This document shows, piece after piece, positions 42,562 to 51,250 of a DNA stretch of 57,080 nucleotides. The stretch is from Amycolatopsis pithecellobii (GTDB taxonomy: Bacteria; Actinomycetota; Actinomycetes; Mycobacteriales; Pseudonocardiaceae). Within the stretch, counting starts at the first letter, position 1; the number at the start of each line of letters is the position of its first letter. Both the position numbers and the translations under genes were made by a program. Location of the stretch: positions 1 to 57,080 of the forward strand of contig NZ_WMBA01000055.1 of assembly GCF_009707865.1 (NCBI RefSeq), given 5' to 3'. The notes under the pieces were generated by a model. It had not been told where the DNA came from and ran no database searches. It was given only the letters and a program-made list of their open reading frames with translations.

Positions 42562-43352
42562 GGCTGCGATCCTGCCGCTCCTGCCGACCGCGCCGAGTCC
42601 AGCAACCGGTGCAGTCCGTCGAACAACACACCCCGGTCACCGGCGAGGGTGACGGTCCGCGACCCGGTGACGGCGACACCCCCGAACTCCCACGCCGCGT
42701 TCGCGACGACGTATTCGATCCCGGCCTCGCGGCAGGCCCGGACCACGCGGTCGTGCAGCTTCTGGATTTCGTCGTGGGCGACGTCGCCGTCGAGGCCGTG
42801 GGCCATGCTCAGGTCGAAGGGACCGAAAACGAGTCCGTCGAGACCCGATCGCGACGCGATGGCCTCCACGTTCTCCACCCCTTCGAGGTCCTCGATGAGC
42901 CCGAAGACCACAACGTCCTCGTCGGCGCGCCGCCGGTCACCTGCCCAGTCGGTCGTGACGTGCCCGACCGACCGCACCGCCGGACAGGCGCCCCGCAAGC
43001 CCGCGGGCGCGTAGCGAGCCGCCGCCACGAGTGCGGCGGCCTGCTCGGGTGTGCACACGTGAGCGGCCATGATCCCGGCCGCCCCCAGGTCGAGGACGCG
43101 CTGGATGAACGACGTGTCGTGGTCGGCGATCCGCACGATGGCGTCGATTCCGACGGCGTCCGCACCGCGGATCAGCTCGCGGATCTCGGCCAGCGACAAC
43201 GATCCGTGCTCGGCGTCGATCCAGGCGTAGTCGAGTCCGGCCTGCCCCGCGATCTCCACCAGGTCAGGACTGGGCAGCTGGACCGCGACCCCGTAGGCGA
43301 CGGTGCCCGCCTCCCAGGCCGCGCGGATCCGGCGTGGGCGCTTCGTCAGCAT
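42558..43352 (-). CDS. HpcH/HpaI-family aldolase
   Basis: A 264-residue class II TIM-barrel aldolase. Family marks are AWIDAEHGSLSLAEI, RIADHDTSFIQRVLDLGAAGIM, YAPAGLRGACPAVRS and SGLDGLVFGPFDLSMAHG, containing the metal-binding Glu and Asp. Such enzymes cleave 4-hydroxy-2-oxoacids into pyruvate and an aldehyde. It is the first gene of the operon with the cyclase and isochorismatase-like hydrolase. It is divergent from a LysR regulator, with a clear LysR-type palindrome between them. Confidence 0.93.
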   Translation of the reverse strand: MLTKRPRRIRAAWEAGTVAYGVAVQLPSPDLVEIAGQAGLDYAWIDAEHGSLSLAEIRELIRGADAVGIDAIVRIADHDTSFIQRVLDLGAAGIMAAHVCTPEQAAALVAAARYAPAGLRGACPAVRSVGHVTTDWAGDRRRADEDVVVFGLIEDLEGVENVEAIASRSGLDGLVFGPFDLSMAHGLDGDVAHDEIQKLHDRVVRACREAGIEYVVANAAWEFGGVAVTGSRTVTLAGDRGVLFDGLHRLLDSARSAGAAGSQP

Positions 43353-43410
43353 GTGGTTCTCCCTGAGTGCTCGTGTTCGTCGTTGACACTAGAGCCGGAA
43401 CAAGAGCCAC

Positions 43411-43431
43411 ACTTTCGGTATTGTCGAAAGT
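43411..43431. promoter_or_regulatory. LysR-type operator
   Basis: ACTTTCG-N7-CGAAAGT is a perfect 7-7-7 inverted repeat located between the divergent aldolase operon and the LysR gene. Symmetry continues outward with one gap (CACA on the left, TGTG on the right). The spacing fits the T-N11-A type of site bound by LysR regulators. Confidence 0.75.
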
Positions 43432-43473
43432 TGTGTCGAGGTCAGTTCGCGGCGGCCGGCCGGTGAGCCCGGC

Positions 43474-44379
43474 ATGAAGGCCCAGCTTGTTCACATGCAG
43501 GTCTTCCTCGCTCTGGCGCAGTCCGGCAGCGTGACCGTCGCGGCTCGCCAGCTGCATGTCGCGCCGTCCCGGGTCAGCGAGCGGATCCAGGAACTGGAGT
43601 CCGAGCTGGGCGCCCGCCTCTTCAACCGCACGACGCGTCCGGCGACCCTGACCGCTGCCGGTGAGGCGCTACTGCCCCGCGCACGCGCCATCGTCGCCGA
43701 GTTCGATCTCATCCACACGATGTTCCGCACGGCGCACACACCCCCGGTCCGCGTCGGCATGCGCTCGCTGCCCACGGACTTCCGGGAATCACTCGTTGAT
43801 CAGGTCATCCGCCCCGCTGTCGGACGCTCGTCCCTGTCGCTGCGCCCGCTGGATTCCCACCACCAGGTCGAGTTGCTGCGCTCGCGGGAGCTCGAGCTTG
43901 GCCTGCTGTGGACCGAGCTCCGAGACGACGCGGAGCTCGCACAACTCCCGCTGCTCGAGGAGCGCTTCGTGATCGCGCTCCCGGACACGCCGCGGTTTCA
44001 CCGCCTCGAGGAAATCGGGCCCTCCGACATCGTCGGACTGCGCCTGGCCACCAACATCGACCCCTGGACCTTCCCCGCTGTCCTCCATCCCTACCTGGAG
44101 ATGGTTCCGCTGGTGGACCGGGTCAACGCCGCCGTCGAGGAAGGATTGCTGATGCTGCTCTCCGACGGCGCACACTGCTCGTTCCTGCCCGCCGGCTGGC
44201 AGGATCACAGCCACTTCGCGGCACCAGATGGTGAACGGATCCTCCTGCGCCGCCTCCATGACCCCGAACCCACGATCGTGACGTACATGACGTGGCGCCG
44301 GGATCGCCGTGACGAGGCGCCGATCAGCCGCGTCCTCGACCGGGCGCACCGGCGGTTCCCTCGGCCCGTCAGCCGGTGA
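43474..44379 (+). CDS. LysR-family transcriptional regulator
   Basis: A 301-residue regulator. The helix-turn-helix is VTVAARQLHVAPSRVSERIQELESELGARLFNR. The effector domain includes VRVGMRSLPTDFRESLVDQV, ELGLLWTELRDD and ERFVIALPDTPRF. It is divergent from the HpaI/cyclase/hydrolase operon and likely activates it when the substrate is present, acting at the ACTTTCG-N7-CGAAAGT site. Confidence 0.93.
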   Translation: MKAQLVHMQVFLALAQSGSVTVAARQLHVAPSRVSERIQELESELGARLFNRTTRPATLTAAGEALLPRARAIVAEFDLIHTMFRTAHTPPVRVGMRSLPTDFRESLVDQVIRPAVGRSSLSLRPLDSHHQVELLRSRELELGLLWTELRDDAELAQLPLLEERFVIALPDTPRFHRLEEIGPSDIVGLRLATNIDPWTFPAVLHPYLEMVPLVDRVNAAVEEGLLMLLSDGAHCSFLPAGWQDHSHFAAPDGERILLRRLHDPEPTIVTYMTWRRDRRDEAPISRVLDRAHRRFPRPVSR

Positions 44380-44426
44380 GGGACGACTGATCGTGTCTCG
44401 ATCGGGCGCCCGCTTAAGCTCGCGCC

Positions 44427-45047
44427 ATGGCGAAGTACTTCGATGTCCATCCGGACAACCCTCAACGGCGCTCGATCGACCAGGTCGTCGGGATCGTGCG
44501 TGACGGCGGGCTGATCGCATACCCGACCGATTCGTGCTTCGCGCTGGGCTGCCAGCTGGGGAACAAGGACGGGATCGACCGCATCCGCACGATCCGGGAC
44601 CTGGATGATCGGCACCATTTCACGTTGGTGTGCCGCGATTTCGCGCAGCTGGGCCAGTTCGTGCACGTGAACAACGTGGTGTTCCGCGCAATCAAGGCGT
44701 CGACGCCAGGCAGCTACACATTCATCCTGCCGGCCACCAAGGAGGTGCCGCGCCGATTGCTGCACCCCAAGAAGAAAACCGTTGGCGTGCGCATCCCCGA
44801 CCATGTTGTCGCGCAAGCGCTCCTCGCGGAGCTCGGTGAGCCGATGCTGTCGAGCACGCTGCTGCTGCCGGACCGCGAGGAGCCGCTGACGCACGGCTGG
44901 GAGATCAAGGAGGAGCTGGACCACTCACTCGACGCCGTCATCGACTCCGGCGACTGCGGCACCGAACCGACCACTGTGGTCGATTTCTCCGGCGAGGCAC
45001 CGGAAATCGTCCGCTACGGCGCCGGTGACCCGGCACGGTTCGAGTAG
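44427..45047 (+). CDS. Sua5/YciO/YrdC-family protein, YciO-like
   Basis: A 206-residue protein of the Sua5/YciO/YrdC fold. The start (YFDVHPDNPQRRSIDQVV), GGLIAYPTDSCFALGC and the RIRTIRDLDDRHHFTLVCRDFAQLGQF stretch match YciO rather than the TsaC/YrdC branch, which has KRP-type motifs. YrdC enzymes make threonylcarbamoyl-AMP for tRNA modification; YciO function is uncertain. It converges with the cysteine-synthase-like gene and is probably separate from that operon. Confidence 0.9.
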   Translation: MAKYFDVHPDNPQRRSIDQVVGIVRDGGLIAYPTDSCFALGCQLGNKDGIDRIRTIRDLDDRHHFTLVCRDFAQLGQFVHVNNVVFRAIKASTPGSYTFILPATKEVPRRLLHPKKKTVGVRIPDHVVAQALLAELGEPMLSSTLLLPDREEPLTHGWEIKEELDHSLDAVIDSGDCGTEPTTVVDFSGEAPEIVRYGAGDPARFE

Positions 45048-45055
45048 CCTGCCTC

Positions 45056-46003
45056 TCACTGACCGGAAGCACCGGCGAGCGACGAAAGATAGCGCTCGCC
45101 GGTGTCCGGGAACACCGTGACGATGGTCTTTCCAGCATGTTCCGTCCGGGTGGCGAGGGTCCGGCAGGCGTGCGCGGCCGCACCGGAGGAAATGCCCACC
45201 AGAAGACCGGCTGTGCGAGCGAGCAGCAACGCGGCCGTCTGGGCTTCGTCGTCGCTGACGGTCAGGACCTCGTCGATACAGCCGACATCCGTTGTGGACG
45301 TGAGAAATCCACCGTTGAGGCCCGGGATGCAGTGCAAGCCACCGACACCCTGACTCAGCAACGGGGACCGCTCCGGCTCGACCGCCACCACCTTGATGGC
45401 CGGGTTCTGCTCCTTGAGATAGCGCGCGGACCCGGTCAGCGTGCCGCCGGTGCCGTACCCGCACACCAGGATGTCGATCCGCCCGTCGAGATCGGCCCAG
45501 ATTTCGGGTCCGGTAGTGGCGTAGTGCGCCTGCACATTGTCGGGATTCTCGTGCTGGCAGACGAACCACGAGCCCGGCCGAGCGCGGTGGATCTCCTCGG
45601 CCCGTTCCACCGCGGCCGCGTAATTCGCTTCATACGGCACCAGCACGACCTCCGCGCCGAACGACCGCAGAAGCTGGATTCGCTCGGCGGTCACATTGTC
45701 CGGCAATACGATCACGCATTCGTAGCCACGCATCGCGCACAGGGCGGCGAGCGCGATTCCGGTGTTCCCGGAGGAAGCCTCCACGACCGTGCCTTCACCG
45801 GGGCGCAGCTGTCCCCGCCGCTCAGCGCCTTCGATCATGTACAGCGCGGTCCGGTCCTTCACGCTCGCCAACGGGTTGGCCGACTCCAGCTTCGCATAGG
45901 TGGTGGCCACCGCGTCGGGCCCGAAGTGCAGCCGGACGAGTGGCGTGCCGCCGATCAGGTCGGCGAGCGACTCTGCGGGTGGCCGCTTGATACTGGTCAT
46001 CAC
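45056..46003 (-). CDS. Cysteine-synthase-family PLP enzyme
   Basis: A 315-residue fold-type II PLP enzyme. The PLP lysine is Lys49 (NPLASVKDRTA). The substrate loop is VVEASSGNTGIAL, where CysK usually has EPTSGNTG. The phosphate clamp is CGYGTGGTLTG and the pyridine-N Ser is in VGISSGAAA. It should replace the acetyl group of O-acetylserine by a nucleophile: sulfide in normal cysteine synthesis, but possibly another nucleophile here. It is the last gene of the eight-gene operon, next to serine acetyltransferase. Its place with a dioxygenase, epimerase and exporter argues for a specialised product. Confidence 0.9.
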   Translation of the reverse strand: MMTSIKRPPAESLADLIGGTPLVRLHFGPDAVATTYAKLESANPLASVKDRTALYMIEGAERRGQLRPGEGTVVEASSGNTGIALAALCAMRGYECVIVLPDNVTAERIQLLRSFGAEVVLVPYEANYAAAVERAEEIHRARPGSWFVCQHENPDNVQAHYATTGPEIWADLDGRIDILVCGYGTGGTLTGSARYLKEQNPAIKVVAVEPERSPLLSQGVGGLHCIPGLNGGFLTSTTDVGCIDEVLTVSDDEAQTAALLLARTAGLLVGISSGAAAHACRTLATRTEHAGKTIVTVFPDTGERYLSSLAGASGQ

Positions 46004-46027
46004 GATGCTCCCTGTCGGTCGATCGGC

Positions 46028-46642
46028 TCACCAGGTCGGGAAGCCGCCCAGTGCAGAATGGTCTGAACCATTGACGAAAGCTGCGCCACCGCGGAATCGC
46101 GGCCGGGATCCGGCGGCCGCCGCCAGGACCCGGGACCCGCTCGGCACGTCTTCGATGACGAGCGCCTGAGCGCCGATGACACTGTCCTGGCCGATGGTGA
46201 TCGGCCCCAGCAGCGTGGCATTCGCGCCGATCACCACACGATCGCCCACCCGCGGATGCCGGCGCGCCCCGGCGGGACGTTCCCGGTCGTGCCACCAGCC
46301 GACCGAGCCGAGCGTGACCTGGTGGAAAATCGTGACATTTTCGCCGATCACCGCCGTTTCCCCGATCACAACGCCGGCCCCGTGGTCGATGAAGAAGCCA
46401 CGGCCGATCCGGGCCCCGGGATGGATTTCGATGCCGCCACCCACAACCCGGGCAACGGCTGACAGCGCCCTGGCCGTGCGGCGCAGGCGACGCAGGTGAA
46501 GCCGGTGCGCGACCCTGTAGGTCCAGATCGCCGGCAGCGCGGGATGAAGCAGCGCTTCGGTGCGTGAGGTGATCGACGGATCGCGCTCGCGGATCATGTC
46601 CAGATCGTCCGCGGCCATCCGGAGAACGTTCCTGATGCTCAT
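46028..46642 (-). CDS. Serine O-acetyltransferase (CysE-like)
   Basis: A 204-residue acetyltransferase. The N-terminal helical part (ADDLDMIRERDPSITSRTEAL) precedes a left-handed beta-helix of hexapeptide repeats: GGIEIHPGARIGRGFFIDHG, VVIGETAVIGENVTIFHQVT and RVVIGANATLLGPITIG. It transfers acetyl from acetyl-CoA to serine, giving O-acetylserine for the adjacent PLP enzyme. It is of the short type, without the long N-terminal helices of the E. coli enzyme. The C-terminal tail is not the usual feedback-sensitive end. Its ATG overlaps the stop of the DMT transporter (ATGA). Confidence 0.93.
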   Translation of the reverse strand: MSIRNVLRMAADDLDMIRERDPSITSRTEALLHPALPAIWTYRVAHRLHLRRLRRTARALSAVARVVGGGIEIHPGARIGRGFFIDHGAGVVIGETAVIGENVTIFHQVTLGSVGWWHDRERPAGARRHPRVGDRVVIGANATLLGPITIGQDSVIGAQALVIEDVPSGSRVLAAAAGSRPRFRGGAAFVNGSDHSALGGFPTW

Positions 46643-47559
46643 ACCGACTCCTCCGAAAGACCGGACCGCGGCGGGGTGCCGATCCGGTTCTCCGCGTAAG
46701 CCACGCCCGCGAACAACACCAGGCCACCGGCGATCATGTTCCAGGTGACCGGTTCGCCGAGCAGGCTGACGCTGAGCACCACGGCGAACAGCGGCTCGAG
46801 GTAGTTGACCGCGGAAGCGGTCGCCGCGCCGACTTCACCGATCAGCCGGAACAGCTGCACGTAGCCCAGTCCGGTACACAGCAGCCCGAGAACCAGCATC
46901 CCGGCCACGACCCTGGCGGTGAGGTGCGGCGCCGCCGCACCCAGGAGCAGAGCCGCCGGAGCCTCCAGCACCGCGGCCACACTCAGTTGCCCGGCGATCA
47001 GCGACAACGGGGCGAGCCCGCGCGGAGTGAGGCACTTGCGGACATAGAAGAAGTACGCCGCATAGCTCAGCGCCGCGCCGAGACAGGCCACCTGCCCACC
47101 GAGGGAACCGAACGCCGTGTGCCACGGGTTGATCAGCACGACGACGCCGAGAAAGGCGACCAGCATGCCGGCCACTTTGCGCCGGGTCGCCGGTTCCGCC
47201 GGCAACGCCAGCGCCGTCAGTACCAACGTCAGCAGCGGGGTGCTTCCCACGAGCACACCCGCGATGCCGGCCCCGGTGGTGCGCTCCCCCCACGACAACA
47301 GGGTGAAGGGCAGCACGTTGCCCAGCATCGCGGCCACGATCACGTGCCCCCAGATGCGCCCGCGCGGCAGCGCGGCGCCGCGCATCCAGGCGATCACCAG
47401 TACCACCGCCGCACCGAGCAGTACCCGGCCGAACACCAGCTGCGCCGGGCTCAGTCCCTCCAGTGCGACTCGCACGCTGGGGAAGCTGGCTCCCCCCAGT
47501 GCGGCCACGAGGAGGAACCGCAGGGCCGATGGGCCGGTCAGGCCCCGTCCCGTGCTCAC
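46639..47559 (-). CDS. DMT-superfamily (EamA) transporter
   Basis: A 306-residue membrane protein with ten hydrophobic segments in two EamA halves. It has LPFTLLSWGERTTGAGIAGVL near the end of the first half and VNYLEPLFAVVLSVSLLGEP in the second, both standard. EamA proteins commonly export amino acids and related metabolites. Placed inside the eight-gene operon between the epimerase and the serine acetyltransferase, it is the obvious candidate exporter of the product. The GTG start has GGGGGA upstream. Confidence 0.92.
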   Translation of the reverse strand: MSTGRGLTGPSALRFLLVAALGGASFPSVRVALEGLSPAQLVFGRVLLGAAVVLVIAWMRGAALPRGRIWGHVIVAAMLGNVLPFTLLSWGERTTGAGIAGVLVGSTPLLTLVLTALALPAEPATRRKVAGMLVAFLGVVVLINPWHTAFGSLGGQVACLGAALSYAAYFFYVRKCLTPRGLAPLSLIAGQLSVAAVLEAPAALLLGAAAPHLTARVVAGMLVLGLLCTGLGYVQLFRLIGEVGAATASAVNYLEPLFAVVLSVSLLGEPVTWNMIAGGLVLFAGVAYAENRIGTPPRSGLSEESV

Positions 47560-47576
47560 TTCTCGTCCCCCGGCGT

Positions 47577-48578
47577 TCAGAGTTCGAAGCCGGCCGGAAA
47601 CGGATCTTGCGGGTCGCGAAAGTATTGTGCCGTCCCGGTCAGCCATGCGCGGCCGGTGACCCGGGGCTGCACGACGGTGCGCTCGCCGACCCGGTGCTCG
47701 GCGGTCAGCGTGCCGTGGAAATGCGTGCCGATGATCGATTCGTTGCGGAACTCCTGGCCGATTTCCAATGCCCCACGGGCACGCAACTGGGCCATCCGAG
47801 CGCCGGTTCCGGTGCCGCACGGAGACCGGTCCAGCACCCCGGGACTGATGACCATCGCGTGCCGGGAGCGTTGCGCTGTCGAGCCCGGTGCCGCCAGATA
47901 CACGTGATCGCATCCGGTGATTCCCGGATCCTCGGGGTGCACCGGGCGGCCTGTCGCGTTGACTTCGGCCATGATCGCCAAGCCGGCTTCGATGATCCGT
48001 TGCCGGGCGCCACGTTCGAAGGGAAGACCCACGTCGGCGAGGTCGGCGATGGCGTAGAAGTTTCCGCCGTACGCGATATCGCACCGTATCGCGCCGAACC
48101 CGGCGACCTTGAGCTCCCGGTCGAGTTCCACCACGAAGGCGGGGACGCTGTCGATGGTGACCGATCGTGCCCTGCCGTCGGCGACCGCAACCTCCGCCAC
48201 GACGGGCCCGGCCGGCGTGTCGAGCCGCACCGTCGTCGTGGGCTCGTGCACCTCCACCATGCCCGTTTCCACGAGCACCGTGGCGACCCCGATCGTGCCG
48301 TGGCCGCACATCGGCACGCAGCCGGCCAGTTCGGCATACAGGACGCCGTAGTCGGTACCGGGCCGGGCCGGTGGTTGCAGGATCGCCACGCACATTGCGG
48401 AATGCCCCCGTGGTTCACGGATCAGCAGGTGCGCGAAATCGTCGAGATGCGCGGACAGGTAGCGGCGGCGCTCGGCCATGGTCGCGCCGGGTATCACCCC
48501 GGCCCCACCGATCACGACGCGGGTGGGCATGCCCTCCGTGTGCGACTCGACCGTGTGCACGATCTTGGTGGCGTGCAT
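47577..48578 (-). CDS. Proline racemase/4-hydroxyproline epimerase family enzyme
   Basis: A 333-residue cofactor-independent epimerase. Both catalytic cysteines are present, Cys91 (PMCGHGTIG) and Cys254 (RSPCGTGTGA), so it is a racemase or epimerase rather than a dehydratase, where the first Cys is replaced by Ser or Thr. VESHTEGMPTRVV and CDIAYGGNFYA are typical of 4-hydroxyproline 2-epimerases, which convert trans-4-hydroxy-L-proline to cis-4-hydroxy-D-proline. The neighbouring proline-hydroxylase-like and DadA-like genes support a hydroxyproline-type substrate. GGGAG lies ahead of the ATG. Confidence 0.9.
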   Translation of the reverse strand: MHATKIVHTVESHTEGMPTRVVIGGAGVIPGATMAERRRYLSAHLDDFAHLLIREPRGHSAMCVAILQPPARPGTDYGVLYAELAGCVPMCGHGTIGVATVLVETGMVEVHEPTTTVRLDTPAGPVVAEVAVADGRARSVTIDSVPAFVVELDRELKVAGFGAIRCDIAYGGNFYAIADLADVGLPFERGARQRIIEAGLAIMAEVNATGRPVHPEDPGITGCDHVYLAAPGSTAQRSRHAMVISPGVLDRSPCGTGTGARMAQLRARGALEIGQEFRNESIIGTHFHGTLTAEHRVGERTVVQPRVTGRAWLTGTAQYFRDPQDPFPAGFEL

Positions 48579-48594
48579 AGATTTTCTCCCGTGC

Positions 48595-49347
48595 TCAGCT
48601 GGTGGTGCCGCCGTCGAGGTGCAACGCCGTTCCGGTGGCGTAGGTGGTCGGGGCGAGGAGATACATCACGGCCGCGGCCACTTCGGCGGCGGTGGCCAGC
48701 CGGTTGAGCGGCACTCGAGCGATGGTCTGCTCCCGGACCGCGCCGGCATCGCCGAAGGCTTCGAATTCCGCGGCGAGCATCGGGGTGTCGACCGGCCCGG
48801 GACAGACCGCGTTCACCCGGATCCGGGGTGCCAGCTCGGCCGCGAGGGCGCGGGTGAGGCCGACTACACCGGCTTTCGAGGCGCAGTAGGCGGCGTACCA
48901 GGACATGCCCATCGTGGCCAGTTCGGAGCCGATCATGATGATGTCGCCGGTGCTGCCGGCGCGGAGCATGCGCACGCCGGCGTCGCGAGCGACGTAGAAC
49001 GTGCCCGACAGATTGACGTCGATGGTGTGCCGCCAGCGGCTCGGGGTGAGCTCGGTCAGCGCCGCCGGCTCAGCCACGCCCGCCGAGGTGACGACGAGGT
49101 CCGGTACGCCCCAGGTGGCCTCGACCCGGTCGAGGGCGGCGGTCACCGCCGCGTCGTCGGCGACGTCGGCGGGCAACTCGAGTGAGTCGCCGGGCAGGCC
49201 CGCCGCGGCCTTCGCCAGCGCGGCCGGAGTGCGGCCGATCAACGCGACGCGAGCACCCGCCGCCGACAACGCCTCGGCGGTTGCCCTGCCTATACCGGAC
49301 GAGGCACCCGTGACCACCGCAATCCGGCCGGTGAACGAAGTCGGCAT
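48595..49347 (-). CDS. SDR-family oxidoreductase of the amino-acid operon
   Basis: A 250-residue classical SDR. Cofactor motif is AVVTGASSGIGRATAEAL; the catalytic Ser is in IMIGSELATMG and Tyr/Lys in YAAYCASKAG; the end is TYATGTALHLDGG. It sits between the epimerase and the dioxygenase, with gaps of 16 and 9 bases. A plausible role is to oxidise the hydroxyl group installed by the dioxygenase, for example to a 4-oxo compound; that is inference. Confidence 0.92.
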   Translation of the reverse strand: MPTSFTGRIAVVTGASSGIGRATAEALSAAGARVALIGRTPAALAKAAAGLPGDSLELPADVADDAAVTAALDRVEATWGVPDLVVTSAGVAEPAALTELTPSRWRHTIDVNLSGTFYVARDAGVRMLRAGSTGDIIMIGSELATMGMSWYAAYCASKAGVVGLTRALAAELAPRIRVNAVCPGPVDTPMLAAEFEAFGDAGAVREQTIARVPLNRLATAAEVAAAVMYLLAPTTYATGTALHLDGGTTS

Positions 49348-49356
49348 CGAATTCCC

Positions 49357-50157
49357 TCACCGGGAGGTGGCGTGCGCTGCCGCCAACGGCGTGAAATCGC
49401 GAGCCGAAAGCCATTCGGGCCGCGTGGCGCGGGAAAGGTCGACCTTGTTCCGCACGCTGTTGTAGGTGATCAACAGCAAACCGCGATCACGTGGAGAAAT
49501 GTTCGGAACCGAGCTGTGCGGGATATTCGCGTCGAACCAGAGCACCGATCCGCGCGGGCCCTTCGGGGCCACCATGCCATGGCTTTCGACCAGCCTGTGC
49601 ATGGATTCGATGTCGATCGAGTATTTGAGGCTCGCGGTCAGCGTATTGGCCCAGCCGTCGCCTTCGACGTCCGTTTCGACCATTCCGGCCCGGTGTCCGC
49701 CGGGCACGAAGATCAGCGGGCCGTTGAACTCCGTCACCTCGTCGAGAAAGATCGCCGCCGAGAGCGCGCGGGGCGCCGGCATCCCGTCCTCGCGGTGCCA
49801 GAACGTGTAATCCTGGTGCCATTCCCATACTTCGCCTCTGAACGCCCGCTTCGCGTTGATCTTGAACTGATGGACGTACACCTCGTCGTCCAGCAGTTGC
49901 TCGGCGATGGGGAGCAGCCTCGGCGAGCGAACGAGCTCCGCGAACAGCTCGGAGTACAGGTGGCAGCCGTGCACACCGCGCACGGTGTCGGTGCCTTCTT
50001 CGAGGGTGACGCGTTCACCTCCCGACGCGAACTCCTTGGCTGCTTCGGCATTCAGCGCTGTCATCTCGTTGTCGGGAAAAACGCTTTCCTCGACCAGGAA
50101 TCCCCTGGTTCGGTACTCGTCGACCTGTGCGGGAGACAGAGCGCGTCCGGCTTCCAT
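49357..50157 (-). CDS. Phytanoyl-CoA dioxygenase-family enzyme, proline 4-hydroxylase-like
   Basis: A 266-residue Fe(II)/2-oxoglutarate oxygenase. Iron ligands are His114 and Asp116 (WHQDYTFWH) and His214 (NIPHSSVPN); Arg223 or Arg225 in ISPRDRGLLL should bind 2-oxoglutarate. The segments RGVHGCH, VYVHQFKINAK, EWHQDYTFW and REDGMPAPRAL look very close to the free-proline trans-4-hydroxylase of Dactylosporangium as I remember it. It would then hydroxylate L-proline or a similar free amino acid. It is the third gene of the operon, upstream of the hydroxyproline-type epimerase. Confidence 0.9.
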   Translation of the reverse strand: MEAGRALSPAQVDEYRTRGFLVEESVFPDNEMTALNAEAAKEFASGGERVTLEEGTDTVRGVHGCHLYSELFAELVRSPRLLPIAEQLLDDEVYVHQFKINAKRAFRGEVWEWHQDYTFWHREDGMPAPRALSAAIFLDEVTEFNGPLIFVPGGHRAGMVETDVEGDGWANTLTASLKYSIDIESMHRLVESHGMVAPKGPRGSVLWFDANIPHSSVPNISPRDRGLLLITYNSVRNKVDLSRATRPEWLSARDFTPLAAAHATSR

Positions 50158-50178
50158 GAATTCATTCCTTTCTGCGCG

Positions 50179-51204
50179 TCAGTCGATTGCTGCGGTTTCC
50201 GTCAGCAGGCGACGGAGATTGCCGCCGATGACCTTTTCGACAACAGGCCCGGGAATTCCCCGGTCTAGCATTGCGGTGGCGATCAACGGAAAGCCGGCAG
50301 GCCCGGTCAGGCCCGGTACCAGCCTTTCGGCGTCGGTCCCTTCGATCACCAGTGGACGCTGCCAGGCAGGCATCGTCTCCGCGAACAATTCCGCGACGAA
50401 GTCACTTCCGATGCCGACGTGATCCTCGCCCGCGATCCGCGCGATATGCAGGATGTGCTCGACCACATGGTCGATCGTGGGATCGTCGTCGGTCAGATAA
50501 CCGGCGTAGAGGTTCAAGCAGATCACCCCGCCGGTGGCGGCGATGGCCTTGATCTGGTGGTCATCCAGGTTCCGGTGGTGCGCGCGCAATGCGAACGCCG
50601 CCGAGTGACTCGCGATGACCGGCCTGGTGGTGAGTTCCAGTACGTGCGCCACCCCCGCGTGGTTGAGGTGGGACACATCGATCAGCACGCCGAGCCGGTC
50701 CAGCAACCCGACGGCCTCGACCCCGGCCCGGCTCAGCCTGCTGCCGGTGCCCTGTTCGGCGGACCCGTCCGCCAGCGCCGTGCGGCCGAAATGGGTGAGC
50801 GACACCATGCGCACCCCGAGCCTGGTCATGGTCTGGAGCAGTTCGACGTCCTCGTCGATCTGCGCGCACCCCTCCAGTGCGAGCACGAGTGCGATGCGGT
50901 TTTCCGCCAGCGCGGCGTCGATCTCGGCTCCCGACTGGCACAAGGCGACGAGGTCGGAGTTCTCCTCGGCGATGCGGTACGCGGCCTCGATCATCCGGAG
51001 GGTGCGCCGCAGCGCCCCTTCCGGGCGGAACTCGTGGTCGATCATGACGGGCAGCACCTGGAGTTTCACCCCGCCCGCCACCAACTGCGGATGCCAGTGA
51101 TCACGGAAGTAGGTGCCCCAGCGGTCCGGGTCGCGCAACGCGACGAGGGCCAGCAGATCGTTGTGTGCGTCGCCGACGAGCAACTGCTTGTGCGAAGCGT
51201 TCAA
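50179..51204 (-). CDS. Membrane dipeptidase (peptidase M19)
   Basis: A 341-residue zinc dipeptidase of the renal-dipeptidase family. The metal site includes VGDAHNDLL near the N-terminus, LEGC with the bridging Glu, and VSLTHFG, VIASHSAAFAL and GIGSDFV. Despite the family name there is no signal peptide, so it acts in the cytoplasm. It starts at TTG (51204) with GGAG at good spacing. M19 enzymes cleave dipeptides, including those with D-residues at the C-terminus, so it may release or process a product of the operon. Confidence 0.92.
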   Translation of the reverse strand: MNASHKQLLVGDAHNDLLALVALRDPDRWGTYFRDHWHPQLVAGGVKLQVLPVMIDHEFRPEGALRRTLRMIEAAYRIAEENSDLVALCQSGAEIDAALAENRIALVLALEGCAQIDEDVELLQTMTRLGVRMVSLTHFGRTALADGSAEQGTGSRLSRAGVEAVGLLDRLGVLIDVSHLNHAGVAHVLELTTRPVIASHSAAFALRAHHRNLDDHQIKAIAATGGVICLNLYAGYLTDDDPTIDHVVEHILHIARIAGEDHVGIGSDFVAELFAETMPAWQRPLVIEGTDAERLVPGLTGPAGFPLIATAMLDRGIPGPVVEKVIGGNLRRLLTETAAID

Positions 51205-51250
51205 GGCTTTCTCCAGAACGTGAGAGTCCGGGTTTCCGGCGGGCAGTGCC

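Noticed and set aside
44427..45047. TsaC/YrdC threonylcarbamoyl-AMP synthase
   Set aside because: The sequence follows the YciO branch (RDLDDRHHFTLVCRDF) and lacks the KRP-type motif of TsaC.
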